A DNA stretch of 6,541 bases from Caldithrix sp. RBG_13_44_9 (GTDB taxonomy: Bacteria; Calditrichota; Calditrichia; RBG-13-44-9): NCBI GenBank assembly GCA_001771055.1, contig MESS01000085.1, positions 1,345 through 7,885 on the forward strand, written 5' to 3'. The position numbers were made by a program, and so were the translations under genes. Under the pieces are notes generated by a model. It ran no database searches, had not been told where the DNA came from, and saw only the letters and a program-made list of their open reading frames with translations. Shown here piece by piece: positions 1 through 6,541 of this stretch; the stretch's first letter is position 1, and every line of letters starts with the position of its first letter.

Positions 1-768
1 GTTCCAGCTAAGTCCATTATCTTCTGAGATCAAGCCGCCCTGGGTTAAGGTACCAGCCAAGATATCATTGATGGCATTCGAACCTAGGGAGATGATGGTT
101 ATTTGGGAAATGATATTCGGTGACCAGGAAAGTCCGGTATCGTTGGAATAGATAATTCCCCGGGCGTAAGTGCCGGCAAAGATATGGCCCCCAGGAAAAA
201 AGAGAAAGCAAATCACTGGTCTATCGATCAGGTTGGTAGACAGGCTTTCCCAGGTTTGGCCTGAATCGGATGAGCGATAAACAGTATCTGCTGAGCTGGC
301 GAAAATAATACCTTCGGGATTAACTCCCAGTGAATGGATAGTTTTTCCGGACAAATCTGTCTGTAACCAGGCAGTTCGCCCAACTCGCTTAACGAATAGT
401 CCCTGGTGTAATGTACCGGCGAAAATGTTTCCGGTGGAATCACAGGCCAAACATTGGATTATGCTGTCTGATATCCCATTATTATAAAATTCCCAGTTTT
501 CTCCTGCATCGGTTGATCTCAGAATTCCGTCACCATTTGTAGCTGCAAAGAGATAATCAATCTGGCTTTTCATCAGGCTATTTATGGCTGCAGTTGGTGG
601 TTTTTGAGCATTGATCCAGGTAAAAGTACCTGAAGGCGGCGGTTGATCATCCGGGGTAGTTGGCTCGTTTCGTTGCGAACAGCTTAAAAGATTGAGCAAA
701 GTAAAAATACTAATAAGGAGTTTGAAAGTCTTCCTCTGTAAAAAAAGCTGAACCATTATTGTTTGCAT
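1..768 (-). CDS. Lipoprotein with BNR/Asp-box beta-propeller repeats (3' end outside window)
   Basis: The frame is open from an ATG at 768 to the left edge (256 codons, no stop), so the C-terminus is missing. A second in-frame ATG lies at 756 (residue 5); neither has a clear Shine-Dalgarno site. A basic stretch and hydrophobic segment (residues 12-29) end in the lipobox L27-L28-S29-C30, predicting signal peptidase II cleavage and lipidation of C30. A Pro/Thr-rich linker (about 34-48) follows. From residue 73 on there is a repeat of about 41 residues: a strand of the type (L/I)(F/L)A(G/A)T at 73, 115, 155, 196 and 236, each followed by an Asp box S-x-D-x-G-x-[TSN]-W at 85-92, 166-173, 208-215 and 248-255. 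The second blade (127-134) has a degenerate box keeping only G130 and W134. Such repeats occur in sialidase, photosystem II assembly factor (YCF48-like) and sortilin-like propellers. No catalytic residues can be argued. It follows the TonB-dependent receptor by 69 bases on the same strand with no terminator between, so co-transcription is likely. Substrate unknown. Confidence 0.85.
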   Translation of the reverse strand, partial: MQTIMVQLFLQRKTFKLLISIFTLLNLLSCSQRNEPTTPDDQPPPSGTFTWINAQKPPTAAINSLMKSQIDYLFAATNGDGILRSTDAGENWEFYNNGISDSIIQCLACDSTGNIFAGTLHQGLFVKRVGRTAWLQTDLSGKTIHSLGVNPEGIIFASSADTVYRSSDSGQTWESLSTNLIDRPVICFLFFPGGHIFAGTYARGIIYSNDTGLSWSPNIISQITIISLGSNAINDILAGTLTQGGLISEDNGLSWN

Positions 769-837
769 ATTATTTTCATAAAAATTCTACGCTACAGAAG
801 TTTAATTTCTTCATCATTTATTATGAAAGTTATTTCA

Positions 838-2856
838 TCATATTTCAGCACTGATGCCTATGCTGGGTAAAATACCAATAGCACTGCTGGTGATCACTTC
901 GTCATTCCAAAAATCATACCTGGGGCGCTGTGGAATTTTAAAGTTGTAAATATTCTGAATATCCACAAAAATGATCAGTGTTAAGTTATTCCGGTAAAAA
1001 TAGCGATCGATCCGGATATCCAGATGATGAGCGGTGTTCAAGCGAGCGGAGAGATATTCTTCCGGGAGGTTTTCAATATTGCCCGGTTTGACCGGATTTT
1101 CTGAAGGACGGTAAACGGGAGTATAGGGTATACCGCTAAAAAGGCGGAATTTACTGCTGAATTCCCAATTTTTATTAAAGATATAACCTCCGGAGAGATT
1201 AAAGATATAATGCTGATCAAACTGTCCCGGATATTGCAGTCCGTTTCCTGCGGTAAATTTACTTTCACCCAGAGTAAGGCTGACTTGTCCATAGCAGGGA
1301 ATTTCGGAAAATTTTTTTTGTAATAGAACATCCATTCCGTATGATTGTCCTTTAGCACTGGAGCGCAGATCAAAATAACCAAATGATTGAAAATCGTCCT
1401 GACTGCCCCCGAAGCCGGTGCCGGTATTAGTGATCACAATATAATCGGTCACTCCCGGAATGGTACCGGTGGGAAGATCGGAGTATCGTTTATAATATCC
1501 TTCCAGCAATAGGCGTAGATCCTTTTGAAACAGGTAATCCAATCCAAGTATCGACATCTGGTTTCTTAAAGCTTTAAGTTTTTCATTAATGGGATTCACA
1601 GTCCATACATAGGAGGGTGACTGGTAGTAGATACCGCCACTCAGCCGTGCGGTCAATTTCTGAGTTAGTTTGTACTTGAATGCTAATCTAGGGCTGAGAT
1701 AAAACGGTGCATCGATAAAAGTATAATAATCTAGTCTGATGCCTGCATTGATACCTACCTCCGGGGATAATTGGTATTCGGTTTCGAAAAAACCGTTTAT
1801 TTTTTGAGCCCGGCTATCGGTTTGATTATACGGCGCTACACCAATAGAGGATGGGGGAATCCGGTTGCCGCTTCGATCATAGATGGTATCACCAAAAATT
1901 GTGGTGTTATTATTATATATCGATTTCAAAGATACTCCGGAAAGTAGGTTGAATTTAGGTGATATCCCCCAAAAATGTGAGAGTTTAAGATTATACTCCT
2001 GTTCATCGGTTTTACTGTTAAAATATTCAATTTCATTGGCATCAAATTGACTGAAACGGTACTGAAACAAATTAGCACTGAAAGTGAAATCCAAAAATCC
2101 ATGGTCCAACAGCCGGCGATAATTTGCCCCGGTAATATATTGGTTCTGGGTATTATCCAATAGACTGGCATTGGTTACCCGGTTTTCCTCAGTGCCTTGG
2201 TCCCGGTCCACCCGGTCGATGGCAGTCAAACCAAGCAGATATAACTGGTCTTTGGGAGAAATATCATATTGCATGGAGAAATTAAAATCGGTATAAATTG
2301 GAACGAAGGGCAAGCCTGCTGCTTTGAAAATCAGATCTAAATAACTCTGCCTGGCTGAAAAGATAAAATTTCCGGATTTTGCCACAAGTCCCTCCAGATT
2401 CAATCCATATTGGGTAGCAGATATCAGTATTTTGCCTCCAAAACGATCTGTTCGGCCGTCAGCTAATGATAACTCCAGCACCGAGGACAGTTTATCGCCA
2501 TATCGGGCCATAAATCCCCCGGTAGAAAAGTAAACATTATCCACATAATCCAGATTAACAAAACTTAAGCTTCCACTGCTGTTTCCCTGGGTTCCGAAAT
2601 GGTTGATATTGGGAACCTCGATATTCTCAATGATATACAGATTTTCTGATGGCCCGCCACCGCGAACCAGCAGATCATTTCTTCCCCCACTGGTATTAAT
2701 GGCTACACCTGGCAGGGTGGAAACGGTTCTTACCACATCCTCAAATCCACCTGGAAAACTCCGGATTTCTTCACGAGATAAACTAAGGATACTTGCCTGA
2801 GTCATCATCTCTTCCACAAAATAACCAGCCGTCACCGTGATTTCTTCTCCTTCCAC
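838..2856 (-). CDS. TonB-dependent outer-membrane receptor, plug and barrel part (frameshifted gene, main fragment)
   Basis: This frame holds the plug and beta-barrel of a TonB-dependent receptor; it belongs with the fragment at 2913-3185. The nominal start is a GTG at 2856 with no ribosome binding site. The frame stays open upstream to a TAA at 2922-2920, and the codons from 2919 down read as a natural continuation of the upstream domain, so GTG is probably not a true start. Residues 3-10 (EEITVTAG) resemble the TonB-box/linker of this family. The plug (about 25-135) carries the typical run E-D-V-V-R-T-V-S-T-L-P-G-V, then N-D-L-L-V-R-G-G and the later A-R-Y-G-D-K-L-S-S-V-L. The rest is rich in alternating aromatic/polar strands, ending in a D-I-Q-N-I-Y-N segment as in FCB-group receptors. 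The last residues are S-A-E-I with no terminal aromatic, followed by tandem TGA codons (840-838, 837-835). Role: energised import of a ligand too large for porins. The substrate cannot be read from sequence. Confidence 0.9.
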   Translation of the reverse strand: MEGEEITVTAGYFVEEMMTQASILSLSREEIRSFPGGFEDVVRTVSTLPGVAINTSGGRNDLLVRGGGPSENLYIIENIEVPNINHFGTQGNSSGSLSFVNLDYVDNVYFSTGGFMARYGDKLSSVLELSLADGRTDRFGGKILISATQYGLNLEGLVAKSGNFIFSARQSYLDLIFKAAGLPFVPIYTDFNFSMQYDISPKDQLYLLGLTAIDRVDRDQGTEENRVTNASLLDNTQNQYITGANYRRLLDHGFLDFTFSANLFQYRFSQFDANEIEYFNSKTDEQEYNLKLSHFWGISPKFNLLSGVSLKSIYNNNTTIFGDTIYDRSGNRIPPSSIGVAPYNQTDSRAQKINGFFETEYQLSPEVGINAGIRLDYYTFIDAPFYLSPRLAFKYKLTQKLTARLSGGIYYQSPSYVWTVNPINEKLKALRNQMSILGLDYLFQKDLRLLLEGYYKRYSDLPTGTIPGVTDYIVITNTGTGFGGSQDDFQSFGYFDLRSSAKGQSYGMDVLLQKKFSEIPCYGQVSLTLGESKFTAGNGLQYPGQFDQHYIFNLSGGYIFNKNWEFSSKFRLFSGIPYTPVYRPSENPVKPGNIENLPEEYLSARLNTAHHLDIRIDRYFYRNNLTLIIFVDIQNIYNFKIPQRPRYDFWNDEVITSSAIGILPSIGISAEI

Positions 2857-2912
2857 CGCGCCAGCTAGTAATGCTATTTCCAGAATCGCAGGTTTTCCCG
2901 GCTTTACACCAC

Positions 2913-2925
2913 TTAGCTTTTAAAA
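2913..2925 (-). other. Frameshift joining the two receptor fragments (T4A4 run)
   Basis: On the minus strand the run TTTTAAAAGCTAA spans 2925-2913. The N-terminal frame reads TTT AAA AGC TAA. The plug frame becomes open from AAG at 2919-2917 and reads K-L-S-G-V-K-P-G-K-P-A-I-L-E-I before joining A-G-A-V-E-G-E-E. One extra A in the A4 run (2921-2918) gives F-K-K-L-S-G with no stop and a 782-residue receptor, a usual size for the family. The site is a poor programmed slip site: a -1 slip of the TTT-AAA pair would put a stop codon (TAA) under the lysine tRNA. Likely causes are a sequencing or assembly error in a homopolymer, or a real inactivating deletion. Confidence 0.8.
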
Positions 2926-3185
2926 TATGTGGTATATCCGATATAAGAAAATTCGAGGCTGTAAGTTCCCAATGGAACATCAGAAATCAGGAAATTACCA
3001 TTCAGGTCTGTTGAAGCTCCCCGCTGGGTGCCGAGGATCAGGATATTTACACCGATCAACAGTTCTTTCGTTTGCATATCCATTACCGATCCGGAAATTA
3101 TTCCCATATCGGTAGTATTGCCTGATGCCTTTGAGTAAAATATGGTAATAACAGAAATGAGAATTACCATAGAGAAAGTTTTCAT
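2913..3185 (-). CDS. TonB-dependent receptor N-terminal fragment: signal peptide plus carboxypeptidase-regulatory-like domain
   Basis: The ATG at 3185 opens a 90-residue frame ending at TAA 2915-2913. A signal peptide is visible: K2, a hydrophobic core at 4-17 and S18-K19-A20, with predicted cleavage after A20. Residues 28-88 match the carboxypeptidase D regulatory-like domain found at the N-terminus of many FCB-group TonB receptors: G-I-I-S-G-S-V-M-D, then L-I-G-V-N-I, then S-T-D-L-N-G-N-F, V-P-L-G-T-Y and S-Y-I-G-Y. The frame stops right after this domain, whereas family members run on into the TonB box and plug. That continuation is present in the -1 frame (see 838-2856). I therefore read this as the 5' end of one gene, not a separate small protein. 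The start is supported by the signal peptide; only a weak GGA lies about 10 bases upstream. Confidence 0.8.
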   Translation of the reverse strand: MKTFSMVILISVITIFYSKASGNTTDMGIISGSVMDMQTKELLIGVNILILGTQRGASTDLNGNFLISDVPLGTYSLEFSYIGYTTYFKS

Positions 3186-3650
3186 AGAAAGATTCCATGT
3201 AGATTATCATTCAGCACGATGAAGACGATTCAATCTGACAAGCAGATTAAAATATTTAGTAAGTCCCTAATAATTCCTCGGTAATCACTGGATTCATAAT
3301 ATTCCCATTCACTCATTTATCTTTTTAAAGTATGAATTTTCAAACCTAAAATTAATGATAGATTAAATCAGGTCAAAAATATTATTCAAATAGGGAAAAC
3401 TCTCCTTCAGGTTGGTCGCAATTTCCCCCAGTGATAGTCGTTCGAGTAATATCAACCGACCTAGCTTCTAAAATAATTTTGCAATATTCAGTTTAATGGA
3501 TCACAAGGCAATAAATAATTTCCTTTATTTTTTTGGATTATTGAACGATGATAAGGTCTCTGAAGGAACCAATAATTATTTGAATATAATTGCTGGAAAT
3601 AAAACGGTTTAGATGTTAGATTATTGGCCAGAAAATATTAGCACTTACGG
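3186..3650. promoter_or_regulatory. Divergent intergenic region
   Basis: About 465 AT-rich bases separate the leftward receptor gene from the rightward helical-protein gene, so promoters for both directions should lie here. I see no clear operator palindrome, riboswitch, tRNA or rho-independent terminator. The only stem noted pairs AGGTTGGT (3409-3416) with ACCGACCT (3455-3462), with one G-U pair and a 38-base loop, which is weak. Open frames here are short and lack convincing starts. Confidence 0.5.
3585..3590 (+). promoter_or_regulatory. Candidate -10 element (TATAAT)
   Basis: A perfect TATAAT hexamer sits in an AT-rich stretch 60 bases before the TTG at 3651 and 120 bases before the ATG at 3711. 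No good -35 hexamer lies 16-18 bases upstream, and in such AT-rich DNA the match may be chance. It is the best sigma-70-like candidate for the rightward gene, nothing more. Confidence 0.2.
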
Positions 3651-5564
3651 TTGCAAAGCTTTACTGGGCTATACAAAACACGATTGTGGAAATTGGCTCC
3701 GGGAATCCAGATGAATTCTGAATCAGAATTTAAAGTGTTTTATGAATCGGTTCTAAATTCTTTTGAAGAACAGAAAGTTCCATCTGTGGACGATAATTTT
3801 TTCCGGGTCCAGGGCGGTCAGGCAGAAGATTTTACCGGGTCAATGAGTTATACCCGGATCATGGTTTCTTCCTGGACTGAATTTCTTAATAATCTGTTCC
3901 TTCACACATCAGCTGAAAACCTTTTATCCAACCTGAACAATCATTTGTCATTTATTAAACGATTGGATTTGAAAAGCCAGAGTTTTCATTTGCATTATTT
4001 CCGGCAGATTTGTGCCGCCCTTTTTCATTACCTGATTCGCCGGAAAATTATTATCAATACCCACTTCGAGATTGAGGAGGATTACAAGACCTTTGAACTT
4101 GATTTGTTTCTTCTAAGGAATCAAACCAATCTGGCAGATCTGGTCTTCTACATCCTGGCGAAAGATTTTGCCGAGATCAACGTGACCACTGAAAAACACA
4201 TTATTGAAGTACTGCGGGCAATTAAAAGTAAAGACCAGGTCCAATTCAATCAGAATTTTAACCAGTTGAGAGCCATTCAGGAAACCATTTTGACGATTTT
4301 ACAACTGGATCGGAAAGAACAAAAATCACCTTTGGTCCGCAAATTGCAAAAAGAGTTTGACCTGATCAATCATTTCTGCCTGCTTATCCAAAAAATTAGT
4401 GAAAACAGTGTGTATAATATACTGAATGAGAACAAGCTGGAATTTCGCAGTTCTTATGACTATCCCTTCCTGGATGTCTTGAAAAATCTTGGAAAGTGGT
4501 ATCAGAAGCGCGAGACGAAATACCTCAAGAATGCCAAAGAAATTTTTGGTTTTATTCATTCCAAAAATCCATTCCGGAAAGAGGATATGGAGTTTTTTTC
4601 CAAAATTGAAACCAGCATACTTATTACAGATGATTATCGCTTCATTACTCAAGGTGAGCCCGAGAAATTCCTGGATCCGTTCTGGGAATATTTAAACAAT
4701 CCCGGGATATCCTGGATTTTTAAAAAAGCCATCCTTGATTTTCTAATCCATATCATGCAGGTCAGGAGTTCCTTTGAAACGAATTTACAGCAAGTGCTGG
4801 AATTTTTCTTCCGTCTTTTTGATGATCAGAACATTACTTTGATATATCGTAGACAAATTTTTGTCAATATCGCTCTCATGACCCAGGCCTGGATTAAAGC
4901 GGGCATGATCTCTCCTGCACAGGCCAAAACAGTGGTAACTGAATTGGTGAGGATTGATAAAAATCTGAAAAAACAGCCTCTCAAAAAAATGGGAAATTTT
5001 GTCAGAATATCTTATGAGATGAAACCGGATTTAATTCTCTCGGAATTTGAGAAAGGGCTTTGCGTTCATCTTCTCTATGCACTGGAAGATTTTTTAGATT
5101 GGACCGAAGGGAGAAGCTTGCGCCAGTTGTTAAGCAGGTCAACATTGAATAAGAATCCGCGTTATCTCATTTTTGATAATTTATATAGAATTGCTGGAGA
5201 AATTTCTCAATCTAAGAAGCCGGAGGAAGAAATTTCAGAGGACATTAAAACCAAATCAGCCCTGATCAAGGGATTTTGTAAGCGTATTCTGGATGATTAT
5301 TTTAAATTGCTGCCGGAGTTATTTCAATCGATTTATAGTGCTTTTATTATTCATATCGTTCATTTAGCCTCTCAGGCTGAAAAAATCCTTCCCGAAGACC
5401 GGGACTGGCTGCTGGATAAATTTGCAGAAATGAAAAGAAATCTTTATAAACAATTGAATTTCCCATTATTACAATATTCCGCTTCACAGGTATCTAATGA
5501 ATTGTATGAAAAAGAATTATCATCGATAATCAGTATTTTACATTTATATGTTCCGATGGCCTGA
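3651..5564 (+). CDS. Large alpha-helical protein of unknown function
   Basis: The longest start is a TTG at 3651 (637 residues); an in-frame ATG at 3711 gives 617 residues beginning M-N-S-E-S-E-F. The ATG is the more natural start, since the preceding 20 residues look unstructured, but neither site has a strong ribosome binding site (a GGGA lies 8-11 bases before the ATG). I do not recognise a family. There is no signal peptide, no transmembrane segment, no Walker motif, no metal-binding Cys/His cluster and no DNA-binding motif I can name. The composition is rich in Leu, Phe, Ile, Lys and Glu in amphipathic spacing, so a helical-repeat or bundle fold in the cytoplasm is likely. Polar, Lys/Glu-rich breaks, for example around residues 520-530 of the long form (S-K-K-P-E-E-E-I-S-E-D), suggest more than one domain. 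It lies 86 bases upstream of a nucleotide-sugar dehydrogenase on the same strand and could share its transcript. A lineage-restricted scaffold or regulatory protein is possible but unproven. Confidence 0.75.
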   Translation: MQSFTGLYKTRLWKLAPGIQMNSESEFKVFYESVLNSFEEQKVPSVDDNFFRVQGGQAEDFTGSMSYTRIMVSSWTEFLNNLFLHTSAENLLSNLNNHLSFIKRLDLKSQSFHLHYFRQICAALFHYLIRRKIIINTHFEIEEDYKTFELDLFLLRNQTNLADLVFYILAKDFAEINVTTEKHIIEVLRAIKSKDQVQFNQNFNQLRAIQETILTILQLDRKEQKSPLVRKLQKEFDLINHFCLLIQKISENSVYNILNENKLEFRSSYDYPFLDVLKNLGKWYQKRETKYLKNAKEIFGFIHSKNPFRKEDMEFFSKIETSILITDDYRFITQGEPEKFLDPFWEYLNNPGISWIFKKAILDFLIHIMQVRSSFETNLQQVLEFFFRLFDDQNITLIYRRQIFVNIALMTQAWIKAGMISPAQAKTVVTELVRIDKNLKKQPLKKMGNFVRISYEMKPDLILSEFEKGLCVHLLYALEDFLDWTEGRSLRQLLSRSTLNKNPRYLIFDNLYRIAGEISQSKKPEEEISEDIKTKSALIKGFCKRILDDYFKLLPELFQSIYSAFIIHIVHLASQAEKILPEDRDWLLDKFAEMKRNLYKQLNFPLLQYSASQVSNELYEKELSSIISILHLYVPMA

Positions 5565-5650
5565 AAAGTACCTCACGGCCTGAAGGATACCATAAATAAT
5601 TCAAAATAACCAATAAATCAACAGACTTTGCTTAAACACCGGAGGTTAAT
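5565..5650 (+). other. Short intergenic gap before the dehydrogenase
   Basis: Eighty-six bases separate the helical-protein stop from the dehydrogenase start. No rho-independent terminator is visible. An 8-base direct repeat GGCCTGAA (5558-5565 and 5577-5584) straddles the stop codon. The rest is AT-rich and ends in the ribosome binding site. Read-through from the upstream gene is possible. Confidence 0.4.
5641..5645 (+). promoter_or_regulatory. Ribosome binding site GGAGG of the nucleotide-sugar dehydrogenase
   Basis: A perfect GGAGG stands five bases before the GTG at 5651. It fixes that GTG as the start and shows that this organism uses Shine-Dalgarno initiation at least for some genes, although no other gene in the window has so good a site. 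Confidence 0.8.
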
Positions 5651-6541
5651 GTGAGCAGTTATTCGATAAGTCCCAGCGGAGAGAAATTCCTTCTACCAAA
5701 CAAGGAAGATTATAACCAGGAATTCCAGCGGGTAAAGGAAATCGTCCTCCAGCAGCAGAAATCTGGAAAAGAGATTGTAGTCGTTATGGGGGTAGGTTTT
5801 GTCGGAGCAGTTATGGCAGCAATTGTGGCGGATACAGTTGATAAAAAATCGAAAAAACCTGCGAAATTCGTGATTGGGATGCAACGACCCAGCGCCCGAA
5901 GTTATTGGAAGATTCCAATGCTCAACCGGGGTATCTCCCCGGTTACCGCGGAAGATCCGGAAGTGGAACCGATGATCAAACGCTGTGTACTGGAGAAAAA
6001 GACTTTGATGGCTACCTTCACTTATGAGGTATTGTCTCTGGCTGATGTGGTGGTGGTGGATGTGCAATGCGACTATTTAAAAAATTCTCTGGGAGATGTC
6101 CGCAGCGGTGAAGTGGATATGCAGGCTCTGGAACAATCTTTTGAAGTGATCGCCGAACACATTCAACCGCAGGCACTGGTGCTCATTGAAACCACTGTAG
6201 CTCCCGGCACCACCGAACAGGTTGCCTATCCGATCATGCACAAAATCTTTAAAAAACGCAGCATTAAGCAGGAACCGCTATTGGCCCACAGCTATGAAAG
6301 AGTGATGCCAGGGCGTAATTATGTGGCCAGTATCCGCGATTTCTGGCGGGTGTGCAGCGGTATTAACGAAGAAGCTAGAAAACGGGTTGTCAAATTTCTG
6401 AATGAAGTTTTAAACACTGAAAAATATCCCCTCACGGTATTAGACCGTCCAATAGAAAGTGAAACGGCCAAAATTGTCGAGAATAGTTATCGAGCCACCA
6501 TTCTGGCCTTCATGGATGAGTGGAGCCTGTTTGCTGAAAGG
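5651..6541 (+). CDS. Nucleotide-sugar dehydrogenase, UDP-glucose/UDP-ManNAc dehydrogenase superfamily (3' end outside window)
   Basis: A GTG start behind GGAGG opens 297 codons that run off the right edge. The family oxidises the C6 hydroxyl of a nucleotide sugar to a carboxylate in two NAD(P)-dependent steps in the cytoplasm, supplying uronic acids for polysaccharides. After an N-terminal extension of about 40 residues, the Rossmann fold starts with V-V-V-M-G47-V-G49-F-V-G52. Further family signs are L91-N-R-G-I-S-P97, the strand A-D-V-V-V-V-D at 131-137, the E180-T-T-V-A-P-G-T-T188 loop, E216-R-V-M-P-G221, and K274-I-V-E-N278, whose Lys/Asn spacing matches the catalytic Lys and Asn of streptococcal UDP-glucose dehydrogenase (K204/N208). 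The catalytic Cys lies beyond the window. The ERVMPG and ENSYRA segments look closer to the WecC/WbpA type (UDP-N-acetyl-mannosamine or glucosamine dehydrogenase) than to UDP-glucose dehydrogenase, but the substrate is not certain. Gln78 stands where NAD enzymes usually have Asp/Glu at the end of beta-2. It may be the first gene of a surface-polysaccharide block. Confidence 0.9.
   Translation, partial: MSSYSISPSGEKFLLPNKEDYNQEFQRVKEIVLQQQKSGKEIVVVMGVGFVGAVMAAIVADTVDKKSKKPAKFVIGMQRPSARSYWKIPMLNRGISPVTAEDPEVEPMIKRCVLEKKTLMATFTYEVLSLADVVVVDVQCDYLKNSLGDVRSGEVDMQALEQSFEVIAEHIQPQALVLIETTVAPGTTEQVAYPIMHKIFKKRSIKQEPLLAHSYERVMPGRNYVASIRDFWRVCSGINEEARKRVVKFLNEVLNTEKYPLTVLDRPIESETAKIVENSYRATILAFMDEWSLFAER

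Noticed and set aside
228..443. Minus-strand 71-residue frame in the lipoprotein region
   Set aside because: It overlaps in another frame the lipoprotein frame, which carries the lipobox and regular Asp-box repeats.
791..812. Possible terminator between the receptor and lipoprotein genes
   Set aside because: Only a 4-base GAAG/CTTC stem is visible, with no GC-rich stem and no U tract.
2918..2925. Programmed -1 ribosomal frameshift in the receptor
   Set aside because: The T4A4 run does not fit the X XXY YYZ pattern in the correct frame. A slip on it would place a stop codon in the new frame, and no downstream stimulatory stem is evident.
3203..3241. Promoter for the receptor gene (TTGTCA at 3241-3236 and GATAAT at 3208-3203, minus strand)
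   Set aside because: The spacer is 27 bases, too long for a sigma-70 promoter, and the -10 would lie almost on the start codon.
3340..3432. Plus-strand short frame antisense to 3363-3455
   Set aside because: It has no ATG, GTG or TTG at its beginning and no ribosome binding site, and ends after about 30 codons.
4326..4652. Minus-strand 108-residue frame inside the helical-protein gene
   Set aside because: It is a shadow of the plus-strand gene, with no start signal and no recognisable domain.
5558..5584. GGCCTGAA direct repeat around the stop of the helical-protein gene
   Set aside because: Two copies of eight bases with no flanking mobile element or symmetry are consistent with chance.
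5693..6067. Minus-strand 124-residue frame with a His-rich start (M-H-I-H-H-H-H)
   Set aside because: It is antisense to the dehydrogenase. The His run is only the complement of the GTG repeats coding for V-V-V-V-D in the Rossmann strand.

Overview
The window comes from a Gram-negative bacterium. A predicted outer-membrane TonB-dependent receptor and a predicted lipoprotein are both present. The receptor has the build common in the Fibrobacterota-Chlorobiota-Bacteroidota group and its neighbours: an N-terminal carboxypeptidase-regulatory-like domain, then plug and barrel. The perfect GGAGG ribosome binding site at 5641-5645 is unusual for core Bacteroidota, which rarely use Shine-Dalgarno sites. 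A peripheral lineage such as Calditrichota, Ignavibacteria or KSB1-like bacteria is therefore my best guess. This is inference, not identification.

Left half (1-3185, minus strand): two genes point leftwards in a likely operon. The first is a TonB-dependent receptor (3185 down to 838). It is cut into two reading frames by an apparent one-base loss in a short A run (minus strand) at about 2918-2921. Adding one base gives a continuous 782-residue protein. It is followed 69 bases later by a lipoprotein whose repeats of about 41 residues carry Asp-box (BNR) motifs, predicting a beta-propeller. This gene runs off the left edge. A receptor paired with a surface or periplasmic propeller lipoprotein suggests uptake or sensing at the outer membrane, with unknown substrate.

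Middle (3186-3650): a divergent, AT-rich intergenic region of about 465 bases. It must hold the promoters for both directions but shows no convincing operator, RNA gene or gene.

Right half (3651-6541, plus strand): a large, predominantly alpha-helical, apparently soluble protein of 617-637 residues that I cannot assign to a family. It is followed after 86 bases by the first 297 codons of a nucleotide-sugar dehydrogenase of the UDP-glucose/UDP-ManNAc dehydrogenase superfamily, which runs off the right edge. The dehydrogenase probably opens a surface-polysaccharide or nucleotide-sugar block to the right. Whether the helical protein belongs to that pathway is unknown.

I see no tRNA, rRNA, CRISPR array, insertion sequence or phage feature. 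The points most worth a second look are the receptor frameshift, the unassigned helical protein, and the unusual cofactor-site residues of the dehydrogenase.
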